From Bacteroidales bacterium (GTDB lineage: Bacteria; Bacteroidota; Bacteroidia; Bacteroidales; FEN-979), in contig JALNWG010000002.1 of the NCBI GenBank assembly GCA_023231005.1, forward strand, positions 123,659 to 187,658: a stretch of DNA of 64,000 bases, read 5' to 3'. The notes beneath the pieces are model-generated. The model saw only the letters and a list, made by a program, of their open reading frames with translations. It made no database searches and was not told the origin of the DNA. Made by a program: the position numbers and the translations under genes. This document shows, in pieces, positions 17,670 through 26,728 of the stretch; the stretch's first letter is position 1; the number at the start of each line of letters is the position of its first letter.

Positions 17670-20600
17670 ATGGTGACGAAGGATCTATATAAAGAAATAG
17701 AGAAACGGGTATTGGTAATGGACGGTGCCATGGGAACCATGATCCAGCAATATAAACTGGATGAAACTGAGTTCAGAGGGGCCCGTTTCAAGGATTTCCC
17801 CATATTGGTAAAAGGGAACAATGACCTGCTGGTGCTTACCCAACCCGGAATAATTCGTAAAATCCATGAATCTTATATTAGTGCCGGGGCCGATATCATC
17901 GAAACCTGTACCTTCAACTCCAACCGTATTTCCCTGGCCGACTACCAGATGGAAGATCTGGCTTATGAAATCAACCTTACCGCAGCCAAATTAGCCAGGG
18001 AGGCAGCGCCTCACAATTGGATTGCGGGATCCATCGGCCCCACCAATAAAACAGCCTCCTTATCTCCCGATATTCTAAATCCTGCTTTCAGAGCCATCTG
18101 CTTCGACGACCTTTACCAGGCATACCGGGAACAAACCCGGGGATTGCTCGATGGAGGGGTAGATTTATTAATTGTAGAAACCATTTTCGATACACTCAAC
18201 GCAAAGGCGGCATTGATTGCAATCTTCGACGAACTGGAAGCTAGAAAAAACCTTCAACCTGAAACCTGGAACCAGAAACCCGAAACTTCATTCCCGGTCA
18301 TTGCCTCCGTAACCATCTCCGATGCTTCTGGTCGTACTCTTTCGGGTCAGACCCTTGAAGCTTTTCTTTTTTCCCTTTCTCATTTTAACCTCTTTGCTCT
18401 TGGGCTGAACTGCTCAATGGGAGCAGAGGAGCTTCGCCCCTACCTGGAAGAATTATCCGCCAAAAGCCATTTCCCCGTTATTGCTTATCCCAATGCCGGG
18501 CTCCCAAACCAATTCGGGGAATATGAGCAGTCTCCTTCCGAAATGGCCTGCTATGTAGAAGATTTTTTGAAAGATGGATTACTAAACATCATCGGGGGTT
18601 GTTGCGGAACCACCCCCGAACATATCCGCATTTTTTCGAATCTGGCATCTAACGCTACGCCACGGGTTCCACCTCAACGCCCTCATGAATTGCACCTCAG
18701 CGGATTAGAACCTCTGATTGTTTTTAAAGGCAGTAATTTCATCAACATCGGAGAAAGAACCAATGTGAGTGGTTCCAAAAAATTCGCCAGACTGATCAGG
18801 GAGGAAAAATATGAAGAGGCGCTTTCCATTGCACGCCAGCAGGTAGAAAGTGGAGCCCAGGTAATCGATATCAGCATGGATGAAGCCATGCTTGATGCCG
18901 AAAAAGCAATGGTAAATTTTCTAAACATGATAGCCTCCGACCCGGAAGTTGCCCGGGTCCCCTTCATGATCGACTCCTCTAAATTCTCTGTTATTGAAGC
19001 GGGATTGAAATGTATTCAGGGAAAATCCATTGTGAATTCAATCAGCTTAAAAGAAGGAGAAAAACCTTTCCGGGAACATGCCGCTTTACTGAGGAAATTT
19101 GGTGCTGCTGTAGTGATCATGGCCTTCGATGAAGAGGGACAGGCTACTTCTCTCGACCGAAGAATCAACATTGCAAACAGGGCATACGAAATCCTGACAA
19201 AAGAGTTGAATTATCCACCGGAAGATATCATTTTTGACCCCAATATCCTTACCATTGCTACCGGCATTGAAGAACACAATAACTATGCTGTTGAATTTCT
19301 CAAAGCTACCCGATGGATAAAAAAAAACCTTCCCTATTCAAAGGTTAGCGGAGGAATCAGCAATCTTTCATTTTCTTTCCGTGGCAATGAACAGGTACGC
19401 GAAGCAATGCATTCCGTTTTTCTCTACCATGCCATTAAAGCAGGGCTCGATATGGGAATTGTCAATGCCGGAGCGCTTACGGTATATGATGAAATCCCCT
19501 CCGATTTATTACATCTGACAGAAGATGTAATCCTGAACCAGCGAAAAGATGCAACAGAACGTCTGCTGGCTTATGCCGATCAAATGAAGGTGCAAGTTAC
19601 CAAAGAAGCCACCTTGGCCGAATGGCGGCTTCTCCCTGTGGCGGAACGTCTGAAACACGCGTTGGTAAAAGGAATTACCGATTATATCGATGAGGACATT
19701 GATGAAGCCATGCCTTTATTTGATACCGCCATCAAAATTATTGAGGGCCCATTGATGGGAGGAATGAATCATGTTGGCGATCTTTTTGGTGCCGGAAAAA
19801 TGTTTTTACCCCAGGTAGTGAAAAGCGCCCGGGTGATGAAAAAGGCAGTTGCCCACCTGGCTCCCCGATTGGAAGCAGAAAAAGCAAACCGGAAAGGAGA
19901 GATACAAAATAACGGAAGAATATTATTGGCTACCGTAAAAGGAGATGTACACGATATCGGAAAAAATATTGTAAGCGTTGTCCTTGGCTGTAATAACTAT
20001 GAAGTAATCGACCTCGGAGTAATGGTCCCGGCTGATAAAATCATCGCTGCTGCAAAAGAAAAAAAAGTTGAGATCATTGGTTTAAGCGGATTGATTACCC
20101 CTTCATTAGAAGAAATGGCCTACGTTGCCAAAGAGATGGAACGGCTGAACTTTACCATCCCGCTATTGATTGGGGGTGCAACGACCTCCGAAATCCATAC
20201 CGCAGTCCGGATTGATCCCTATTATTTCCATCCGGTAATTTATGTAAAAGATGCATCCAAAGCAGTTGGCATAGTTGCAAAACTTCTTTCTCCTGATACC
20301 AAAGAAAAGTATGGTTCTTCAATTAAAAAGAAATATCAGGAAATAAGGACTCAATATGATAAAAAAGGAAGTAATGAATATCTCCCCCTGACGGATGCAC
20401 GCAAAAACAAACTGAAGATCGATTGGAAGAATTATTGTATCTATAAACCACTTTTAACCGGGAAAAAATTCTTTTATGATTATCCTCTTTCGGAAATTGA
20501 ACCCTATATTGATTGGACCTCCTTTTTTCACACCTGGAAAATGAATGGTCGGTATCCTGCTATCTTTTCCGATCCGGCAAAAGGGATGGAAGCCCGAAAA

Positions 20601-21353
20601 ATATTTAATGATGCCCGTCGGCTGCTCGATACTATTATCCACAATAAAATGTTGATAGCCCGTGCCGTGGTTGGATTTTTTCCTTGCAATACGGTTGGCG
20701 ACGACATTGAGGTATATTCCGATGAAAACCGGACAAAAACGATCCGGGTTTTCCGTTTCCTTCGTAACCAGCAGGTCAAAGAACCCGGTCAGCCCAATCT
20801 TTGTCTGGCTGATTTCGTTGCCCCAAAAGACTCCGGAGTGGTGGACTACCTGGGTGGATTTGCTGTAACTACAGGTCTGGGCGTTGAAGAATGGGTGGAT
20901 AATTACGAACAGGAACTTGATGACTATGATGTGATCCTGATAAAGGCCCTGGCCGATCGACTGGCCGAAGCCTTTGCCGAACTGATACACCAACGGGTCC
21001 GTAAGGAATTCTGGGGTTATGTTCAGGATGAAAAATTGGATATTCCTTCTTTATTAAAGGGAAAATATCAGGGAATACGTCCGGCTCCGGGTTATCCCGC
21101 TTGCCCGGAACACTCTGAGAAAAGGACCTTGTTCGATTTGCTGGAAGCGGATAAAAAAGTCGATATTCAATTGACCGAAAATTTCGCTATGTATCCTGGT
21201 GCTTCCGTATGTGGCTATTATTTTTCTCATCCTCTCGCTCAATACTTTAACCTGGGGCAGATCAGTAAAGACCAGGTATCGGACTATGCAAAACGAAAAA
21301 GTATTAGCTTTGAACACGCCGAAAAAATGTTACTAACCAATCTGAATTACTGA
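17670..21353 (+). CDS. metH: Cobalamin-dependent methionine synthase
   Basis: A full-length four-module enzyme of 1227 residues that methylates homocysteine using methyltetrahydrofolate through B12. In order: homocysteine domain (VLVMDGAMGTMIQ; zinc cysteines in GLNCSMG and IGGCCGTTPEH), pterin-binding domain (FINIGERTNVSGSKKF), B12 cap and B12-binding domain (GDVHDIGKNIV with the lower-ligand His; SGLITPSLEEM), and reactivation domain (RPAPGYPACPEHSEK), which uses AdoMet. The ATG at 17670 gives MVTKDLYKEI; the longer ORF merely reads back into the PPTase gene. It is followed one base after the stop by metF, which makes its methyl donor. No cobalamin or SAM riboswitch was recognised upstream. 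Confidence 0.97.
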   Translation: MVTKDLYKEIEKRVLVMDGAMGTMIQQYKLDETEFRGARFKDFPILVKGNNDLLVLTQPGIIRKIHESYISAGADIIETCTFNSNRISLADYQMEDLAYEINLTAAKLAREAAPHNWIAGSIGPTNKTASLSPDILNPAFRAICFDDLYQAYREQTRGLLDGGVDLLIVETIFDTLNAKAALIAIFDELEARKNLQPETWNQKPETSFPVIASVTISDASGRTLSGQTLEAFLFSLSHFNLFALGLNCSMGAEELRPYLEELSAKSHFPVIAYPNAGLPNQFGEYEQSPSEMACYVEDFLKDGLLNIIGGCCGTTPEHIRIFSNLASNATPRVPPQRPHELHLSGLEPLIVFKGSNFINIGERTNVSGSKKFARLIREEKYEEALSIARQQVESGAQVIDISMDEAMLDAEKAMVNFLNMIASDPEVARVPFMIDSSKFSVIEAGLKCIQGKSIVNSISLKEGEKPFREHAALLRKFGAAVVIMAFDEEGQATSLDRRINIANRAYEILTKELNYPPEDIIFDPNILTIATGIEEHNNYAVEFLKATRWIKKNLPYSKVSGGISNLSFSFRGNEQVREAMHSVFLYHAIKAGLDMGIVNAGALTVYDEIPSDLLHLTEDVILNQRKDATERLLAYADQMKVQVTKEATLAEWRLLPVAERLKHALVKGITDYIDEDIDEAMPLFDTAIKIIEGPLMGGMNHVGDLFGAGKMFLPQVVKSARVMKKAVAHLAPRLEAEKANRKGEIQNNGRILLATVKGDVHDIGKNIVSVVLGCNNYEVIDLGVMVPADKIIAAAKEKKVEIIGLSGLITPSLEEMAYVAKEMERLNFTIPLLIGGATTSEIHTAVRIDPYYFHPVIYVKDASKAVGIVAKLLSPDTKEKYGSSIKKKYQEIRTQYDKKGSNEYLPLTDARKNKLKIDWKNYCIYKPLLTGKKFFYDYPLSEIEPYIDWTSFFHTWKMNGRYPAIFSDPAKGMEARKIFNDARRLLDTIIHNKMLIARAVVGFFPCNTVGDDIEVYSDENRTKTIRVFRFLRNQQVKEPGQPNLCLADFVAPKDSGVVDYLGGFAVTTGLGVEEWVDNYEQELDDYDVILIKALADRLAEAFAELIHQRVRKEFWGYVQDEKLDIPSLLKGKYQGIRPAPGYPACPEHSEKRTLFDLLEADKKVDIQLTENFAMYPGASVCGYYFSHPLAQYFNLGQISKDQVSDYAKRKSISFEHAEKMLLTNLNY

Positions 21354-21354
21354 T

Positions 21355-22311
21355 ATGCGCGTTATTGATTTATTGAATAAAGCTGATAAAACCCTTTTCT
21401 CCTTTGAACTTCTTCCCCCATTACGGGGTCATAATATTAGCAGCATATACCGCACCATCGATCCCCTGATCGAATTCCACCCCTCTTTCATCAACGTAAC
21501 CTATCATCAGGAGGAGGTTATCTACAAAAAACATGAAACCGGGTTATTGGAGAAAAAAACCATCCGTAAGCGACCGGGCACGGTTGCTATTTCCGCTGCA
21601 ATCAAATACAAATACCCCACGGTCGAAGTGGTCCCACACCTTATCTGTGGCGGATTTACCAAAGAAGAAACCGAATATGCCCTGATTGATTTTCATTACC
21701 TGGGAATCGATAACATTTTAGCCTTGCGTGGTGATGCTCCTAAAAATCAACGAACCTTCACCCCCGAAAAAAATGGCCATGCTTATGCGAATACGCTGGT
21801 GGCACAAATCGCCAACATGAACAAAGGGAAATATCTGGATGAGGATATGCTCAATACATTCAACACGAACTTTTGTGTCGGAGTAGCCGGATATCCTGAA
21901 AAACATATTGAATCACCAAATCTGGCTTATGATCTGCATTACCTTAAAGCCAAAATTGATGCCGGTGCCGAGTATATCATCACCCAGATGTTTTTCGACA
22001 ATAAAAAATATTTCAATTTTGTCGAAGCCTGCCGTAAAGAAGGAATCATGGTTCCCATCATTCCGGGGCTGAAATCCATTGCCACAATCAAAGAAATCAA
22101 TATTCTTCCACAAGTCTTTAATATTGACATTCCGGAAGACCTCGTAAGGGAAGTGATGAAATGTACAACCAACGAAGAAGCATTTCGCACCGGAATTGAG
22201 TGGAGCATTGCCCAGTCAAAAGAATTAATCAAATACGGAGTCCCGGTTTTGCATTATTTTACCGTAGGTGTCTCCGACAATATCCGTCAAATAGTCAAAG
22301 CTGTTTTTTAA
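21355..22311 (+). CDS. metF: 5,10-methylenetetrahydrofolate reductase
   Basis: A 318-residue FAD-dependent TIM-barrel enzyme that reduces methylene-THF to methyl-THF, the substrate of MetH. Visible motifs are FSFELLPPLRG with the catalytic Glu, FINVTYHQEE, VPHLICGGFTKEE, and NILALRGDAPK. It starts one base after the metH stop codon and ends seven bases before the next gene, so it belongs to the same transcript. The length is close to the bacterial norm of about 295-320. Confidence 0.96.
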   Translation: MRVIDLLNKADKTLFSFELLPPLRGHNISSIYRTIDPLIEFHPSFINVTYHQEEVIYKKHETGLLEKKTIRKRPGTVAISAAIKYKYPTVEVVPHLICGGFTKEETEYALIDFHYLGIDNILALRGDAPKNQRTFTPEKNGHAYANTLVAQIANMNKGKYLDEDMLNTFNTNFCVGVAGYPEKHIESPNLAYDLHYLKAKIDAGAEYIITQMFFDNKKYFNFVEACRKEGIMVPIIPGLKSIATIKEINILPQVFNIDIPEDLVREVMKCTTNEEAFRTGIEWSIAQSKELIKYGVPVLHYFTVGVSDNIRQIVKAVF

Positions 22312-22317
22312 ATACCC

Positions 22318-23052
22318 ATGATAACCATTTACAAAGCATTACAGAAAAAATCAGCAGCTAATAAAAAACAATTGGCTGTGCTGATCGATCCCGATAAAGC
22401 ATCGTTGACCTCTCTGAAAAAAATCGTGAAACTTGCCAATCAGGCCAATATTGGTTACTTTTTCCTGGGCGGGAGCCTCCTGATGAAAAACCCACAGGAA
22501 GAAGTGATTATTTTCCTTCGTGATCATACGGATATTCCGGTACTACTTTTCCCGGGCAACAATCTTCAGCTGAATGATAAAGCACATGGAATCCTGTTGC
22601 TTTCTCTTATTTCAGGCCGTAATGCAGAAATGCTTATCGGCCGGCATGTGATATCCGCCCCTTTCCTCAAAACCAGTCACCTTGAAATACTGCCTACTGG
22701 ATATATGCTCATCGACAGCGGTTGTACCACCACTGTTGCCTACATGAGCAACACTACGCCCCTTCCGGCCAACAAACCCGAAATTGCTGCCTGCACTGCA
22801 ATGGCAGGCGAAATGCTGGGTTTAAAGATTATTTATATGGATGCAGGGAGCGGAGCCAGAAACCCGGTACCAGCCCCAATGATCGCAAAAGTCAAAGAAT
22901 CCGTCAACATTCCGTTGATCATTGGCGGAGGAATTTGCACCCCTGCCCTTGCGAAAACAGCCTGGCAATCGGGTGCCGATATTGTTGTTGTTGGAAATGC
23001 CATTGAAAAAGACCCGACGCTGATTGCACAAATCGCCCGGGAAATAGAATAA
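22318..23052 (+). CDS. Geranylgeranylglyceryl/heptaprenylglyceryl phosphate synthase (PcrB-like)
   Basis: A 244-residue TIM-barrel prenyltransferase that forms the ether bond between glycerol-1-phosphate and a polyprenyl diphosphate. Recognised by LAVLIDPDKA near the N-terminus, YFFLGGSLL, YMDAGSGA with PVPAPMIAKVK, and the phosphate-binding end LIIGGGICTP...GADIVVVGNAIEKD. Homologues are widespread in Bacteroidota, where they make ether-linked glycerides of uncertain role. Last gene of the methyl-cycle run; the next gene starts 23 bases later. Confidence 0.92.
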   Translation: MITIYKALQKKSAANKKQLAVLIDPDKASLTSLKKIVKLANQANIGYFFLGGSLLMKNPQEEVIIFLRDHTDIPVLLFPGNNLQLNDKAHGILLLSLISGRNAEMLIGRHVISAPFLKTSHLEILPTGYMLIDSGCTTTVAYMSNTTPLPANKPEIAACTAMAGEMLGLKIIYMDAGSGARNPVPAPMIAKVKESVNIPLIIGGGICTPALAKTAWQSGADIVVVGNAIEKDPTLIAQIAREIE

Positions 23053-23075
23053 ATAAACCCGAAATTTTAGTTATT

Positions 23076-25211
23076 ATGTACAGATCCTTTATCCTGGTAT
23101 TGCTGCCTCTTCTTCTTTCGCTAACTGTAAGCGCCCAGTCGAAACTACTTACCGTTGAGGATGCCTCCAACATGAATCCCAAACTGAATCCTGCCTCTCT
23201 GAGCCAATTACAATGGCGCCCTGGCACTTCAGATTTTCTTTTCGTAGCCAAAAACAATCTTGTTGTGGGTAACGCTGAGTCAACCGGACAAGACACACTC
23301 GTCCGCCTGAGCGATATGAATACCATACTAAAATTTTCCCATCAGGAAACGTTGAAACGATTTCCTTTGATCACCTTTCTCAACAAAGATCAGTTTTATT
23401 ATACCACAGGGAATAAACTTTTTTTATGCGATCTGATGAAAAATTCCCTGACTGTTGTCAATACCTGGAACGACAAAGCCGAAAACATCGACATATCAAC
23501 TCCCGGGTTTAAGGTTGCCTATACCCTCGACAACAATCTATATCTTTCATCCGAAGGCAAAGAAATTCCCCTTACAACCGAAAAAAACAAAGGTATTCTA
23601 TATGGATCCAGCCGGGTCCACCGTAACGAATTTGGAATTGAAAAAGGAACCTTTTGGTCTCCGCGCGAAAATTATCTCGCTTTCTACAGGATGGATGAGT
23701 CCATGGTTGCCGATTATCCCCTTGTAGATATCTCGACCCGAATTGCAACCCTGCAACCGGTTAAATATCCAATGGCCGGAATGACCAGCCATAAAGTCAC
23801 CGTCTGTGTTTATAATATCTCAACAAGTAAAACCATTGTTCTGCAAACCGATTCCACAATGGAATACCTCACCAACATTACCTGGTCACCCGATGAAAAA
23901 TATATCTACATTGCTTGTCTGAACCGGGATCAGAACCACCTGCAATTAAATAAATACGACCCTCGTGACGGATCTTTGGTAAAAACTTTGTTTGAAGAAA
24001 CCAGCACTGCTTATGTAGAACCCATGCATGGACCGGTATTTTTGAATAATGACCCTACCCGGTTTGTGTGGCAAAGTCAACGCGATGGATTCAATCATCT
24101 CTACCTGTATAATGCCGATGGTTTGTTGATCCGGCAACTGACAAAAGGGCCATGGGTTGTGCTTGATTTTCTGAAATTTGATGATCAAAACAAAAAAGCA
24201 TTCTTCTTTTGTAATAAAGATAATCCCCTGGGTCGTCAATTATATATGACAGATCTGAAAAAAGAAGAGGTATCTCCTGTAACCCGAGCCCCGGGAACCC
24301 ATGCTGCAAAGGTCTCCGACAATGGAAATTATATTCTCGACAGCTACAATAGCTGTACCGTTCCACGGCAGGTCGAAATTCTGGATGCTACAGGAAAATC
24401 ACTCCAGGTTTTGCTTTCGGCAGAAAATCCGTTGAAAGAATACAAGTTGGGTGAAACCCGCCTCTTTACATTGAAAAATGAAGCTCATGTTGATCTTTAT
24501 TGCAGGCTGATCAAACCTGTTGATTTCGATTCCAATAAGAGATATCCCGTTATTATCTACGTTTATGGCGGTCCCCATTCGCAACTTGTAACCGATACCT
24601 GGCTCGGCGGGGGAGGTCTTTTTCTCAACTACCTGGCCGATTTGGGATATGTGGTATTTACTTTGGATAATCGTGGAACTTCCAATCGTGGAGCGGCTTT
24701 TGAACAAGCAATATTCCGGAACCTGGGGAGGGCTGAAGTCAGTGACCAGATGGTTGGCTTAAAATATTTGAAATCGTTACCCTATGTTGATTCAACACGC
24801 GTGGGTTTGAATGGATGGAGTTACGGAGGATTCATGACCATCTCCCTTTTCCTGAAAAATCCGGGTACCTTTAAAGTCGCCGTTTGCGGGGGTCCTGTTA
24901 TTGATTGGAAATATTATGAGGTAATGTACGGTGAACGGTATATGGACACCCCACAAAGCAACCCCGATGGATATAAAAATGCCTGTTTGCTTAATGATGT
25001 CAAAAATCTGAAAGGGAAACTGCTCATTATTCACGATTACCAGGATGAAACCGTAGTTCCTCAAAATTCGCTGGTTTTTTTGAAAAAATGTGTGGATGAA
25101 GGAAAACAAGTAGATTATTTCATTTATCCGGGACACGAGCACAATGTCAGGGGAATTGACCGGGTGCATTTGAATCAAAAAATGACTCAATACTTTCAGG
25201 AATACCTCTAA
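23076..25211 (+). CDS. Dipeptidyl peptidase IV-like S9 serine peptidase, exported
   Basis: A 711-residue protein with a signal peptide (1-20, ending VSAQ), an N-terminal beta-propeller (DPPIV_N; about 60-440, with YRMDESMVADYPLVD and ITWSPDEKYIYI), and a C-terminal alpha/beta hydrolase. The catalytic residues are Ser582 (GWSYGGF), Asp657 in HDYQDETV, and His689 in GHEHNV. Such enzymes release dipeptides from peptide N-termini, typically after proline or alanine, in the periplasm. The usual GWPYGG/GWSYGG and oxyanion regions are intact. It may be co-transcribed with the gene 23 bases upstream, though functionally unrelated. Confidence 0.92.
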   Translation: MYRSFILVLLPLLLSLTVSAQSKLLTVEDASNMNPKLNPASLSQLQWRPGTSDFLFVAKNNLVVGNAESTGQDTLVRLSDMNTILKFSHQETLKRFPLITFLNKDQFYYTTGNKLFLCDLMKNSLTVVNTWNDKAENIDISTPGFKVAYTLDNNLYLSSEGKEIPLTTEKNKGILYGSSRVHRNEFGIEKGTFWSPRENYLAFYRMDESMVADYPLVDISTRIATLQPVKYPMAGMTSHKVTVCVYNISTSKTIVLQTDSTMEYLTNITWSPDEKYIYIACLNRDQNHLQLNKYDPRDGSLVKTLFEETSTAYVEPMHGPVFLNNDPTRFVWQSQRDGFNHLYLYNADGLLIRQLTKGPWVVLDFLKFDDQNKKAFFFCNKDNPLGRQLYMTDLKKEEVSPVTRAPGTHAAKVSDNGNYILDSYNSCTVPRQVEILDATGKSLQVLLSAENPLKEYKLGETRLFTLKNEAHVDLYCRLIKPVDFDSNKRYPVIIYVYGGPHSQLVTDTWLGGGGLFLNYLADLGYVVFTLDNRGTSNRGAAFEQAIFRNLGRAEVSDQMVGLKYLKSLPYVDSTRVGLNGWSYGGFMTISLFLKNPGTFKVAVCGGPVIDWKYYEVMYGERYMDTPQSNPDGYKNACLLNDVKNLKGKLLIIHDYQDETVVPQNSLVFLKKCVDEGKQVDYFIYPGHEHNVRGIDRVHLNQKMTQYFQEYL

Positions 25212-25333
25212 CAACCATCATTTTTCATCCTCTCCTGGTATTTACTTTCTATTTCAATGATATTGAATTAGTTATAGATTCATCGATGAAAATCAACCGT
25301 TCATCGGGTAAAATCCTTTCCTAAACGATTTTC

Positions 25334-25365
25334 TTTGTATTTAGTCTAAATTAGCCGTAAATTTG
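25334..25365 (+). promoter_or_regulatory. Strong consensus promoter, TTTG-N20-TAaaTTTG
   Basis: TTTG at 25334-25337 and TAAATTTG at 25358-25365, spaced by 20 bases, match the Bacteroidota consensus in both elements. Transcription would start near 25372, leaving a leader of about 105 bases before the ATG at 25480, unusually long for this window. Confidence 0.7.
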
Positions 25366-25479
25366 CCGTCATTAATTTAATAATCAACTATTTGTTAAAT
25401 TTATGTTAAGAATTTATGAAACTGTAACGTTTAATCAAACGACTCGTCTCATAGCCATAAAATCAAAAAACACAGAAAA

Positions 25480-25737
25480 ATGAAAACACACTATATGATT
25501 TCCGCACTAATTATCCTTCAGATGAATGCATTTGCCTTTGGACTGGAAACCACCACCCGGGTTAATGTTAATGAAGGAACAGACGTATTATCCACCAAAT
25601 CGTTGGCTCCAGTATTACCCAAAGAGGCCACATTTGAAAACAACGACGAAGATTCAACGCTCTATCTCATTAAAACATTAGCTCCCAAACCACCTGCTGA
25701 AGCAGATTTTAATGATGAACCTTTGAACGCCCGCTAA
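25480..25737 (+). CDS. Small exported protein with two LAPxxPxEAxF repeats
   Basis: An 85-residue protein with a signal peptide (about 1-20) and a short mature part built of two imperfect repeats: KSLAPVLPKEATFENND and KTLAPKPPAEADFNDE. The shared core is K-S/T-L-A-P-x-x-P-x-E-A-x-F-x-N/D. No catalytic or metal motif is seen. It is flanked by the best two-element promoter in the window and by a strong intrinsic terminator, so it is a highly defined monocistronic gene. Similar repeats recur in small Bacteroidota exported proteins from memory, but no function is known to me. Confidence 0.75.
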   Translation: MKTHYMISALIILQMNAFAFGLETTTRVNVNEGTDVLSTKSLAPVLPKEATFENNDEDSTLYLIKTLAPKPPAEADFNDEPLNAR

Positions 25738-25761
25738 TACCCCAACATATATTTCCCCTGA

Positions 25762-25805
25762 AGACAGAGAGGCCGCCCGGCAAGGTGGCCTCTCTGTCTT
25801 TTTGG
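25762..25805 (+). terminator. Strong intrinsic terminator of the small repeat protein gene
   Basis: A 16-pair stem (AGACAGAGAGGCC paired with GGCCTCTCTGTCT, extended by GCC/GGT with one G-T pair) with a six-base loop, followed by TCTTTTT. It lies 24 bases past the stop codon. Confidence 0.9.
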
Positions 25806-25949
25806 GAGCCATTTTGCACTACAATAATGCCGGTAACGAAACGGGCCGATAAGTCATTTTATTAAATTAATTTTTTCAATATCAAAAAAAATATCCGTAC
25901 CTTGTAAAATTATCATTGATTTCATATTCAGCAATAAAACAAACGCCTA

Positions 25950-26177
25950 ATGAAAAAAGACACTTTGGAGTACAGGATGATGCAAGAGCAACAACGATCA
26001 AAAATCTCCGAGTTAAGACTATTATCAGGGTCAATAATTGGTAAGTATCCCATAACCCTTGATGGGGGTAAAACAACCATCTTTATTTCTGATAAAAACA
26101 AAGAGTCCGAAACAAGAGAGCGGTATGAAATGCGACAATATAGCAGATTTAATCTCTATTCTAAAAAACCAAAATAA
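25950..26177 (+). CDS. Small highly charged protein of unknown function
   Basis: A 75-residue ORF without signal peptide. It is rich in Lys, Arg, Glu and Gln; the middle (LSGSIIGKYPITLDGGKTTIFIS) could form two or three beta-strands between charged ends. A near-consensus -7 element (TACCTTG) lies at about 25898. No family was recognised. It stands alone between a terminator and a tRNA pair. The coding call rests on length, promoter-like context and plausible composition only. Confidence 0.4.
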   Translation: MKKDTLEYRMMQEQQRSKISELRLLSGSIIGKYPITLDGGKTTIFISDKNKESETRERYEMRQYSRFNLYSKKPK

Positions 26178-26195
26178 GAATTAGAGCGGTCATTA

Positions 26196-26304
26196 ATCAT
26201 TTATCAGATTCCTGACGAAACAAGACCTACTCATTTGACAGACATAGTAAAATTGGGAAAGTGAAGAAAGTGATAGAAAAAAGAGTTAGGAAAAGATAAA
26301 TGAT
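26196..26304. repeat. 10-base inverted repeat enclosing an 89-base segment
   Basis: ATCATTTATC at 26196-26205 is repeated in inverted orientation as GATAAATGAT at 26295-26304, next to the tRNA genes. Too short to call an insertion element; possibly chance in AT-rich DNA. Confidence 0.3.
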
Positions 26305-26356
26305 CGGACGCATTAAAAAGTCCGGGTTGTGGTAGAAATTTAATTTGTATTGATAG

Positions 26357-26429
26357 AGCCACTCAAGGGACTTGAACCCTCGACCTGCTAATTACGAATC
26401 AGCTGCTCTACCAACTGAGCTAAAGTGGC
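26357..26429 (-). tRNA. tRNA-Thr (anticodon CGT)
   Basis: 73 bases folding as a full cloverleaf: acceptor GCCACTT/GAGTGGC, D arm GCTC...GAGC, anticodon stem GCTGA/TTAGC with loop TTCGTAA, and T arm GAGGG-TTCAAGT-CCCTT. Discriminator base T; CCA is not encoded. The anticodon CGT reads ACG threonine codons. Confidence 0.93.
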
Positions 26430-26440
26430 AGTCTAAAAAG

Positions 26441-26514
26441 TCGGGATGAGAAGACTCGAACTTCCGACCCCCACGTCCCGAACGTGGTGCGCTAGCCAAC
26501 TGCGCTACATCCCG
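26441..26514 (-). tRNA. tRNA-Pro (anticodon CGG)
   Basis: 74 bases: acceptor CGGGATG/CATCCCG, D arm GCGC...GCGC, anticodon stem CCACG/CGTGG with loop TTCGGGA, T arm GGAAG-TTCGAGT-CTTCT. The anticodon CGG reads CCG proline codons. Twelve bases separate it from the tRNA-Thr downstream; the two are likely processed from one transcript. Confidence 0.94.
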
Positions 26515-26647
26515 CTATTGAACGCACAAAAGTACAACATTTTTTTAGACTGTCAAATACAATTTGATTCTCTCTCTTTCCTCCTTTTTCATTCAATATT
26601 TAACATTCTGTTAACGCTTTACCATATCGTGTAAATCATCTTTTTAA

Positions 26648-26655
26648 TACCTTTG
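26648..26655 (+). promoter_or_regulatory. Promoter (-7 element) of the RND efflux operon
   Basis: TACCTTTG, an exact TAnnTTTG, ends 73 bases before the ATG at 26729 and is followed by GCA, as in several other promoters of this window. Confidence 0.55.
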
Positions 26656-26728
26656 CATCTGGTTTAGAACCTTTGATTGCTGGTTGGTTCCGGAGCATGA
26701 TCATCCGGATAAATTTTGTACATCTCAC

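Noticed and set aside
26446..26634. 62-residue open frame on the plus strand
   Set aside because: It runs antisense through tRNA-Pro and has no promoter or family; the tRNA explains the sequence.
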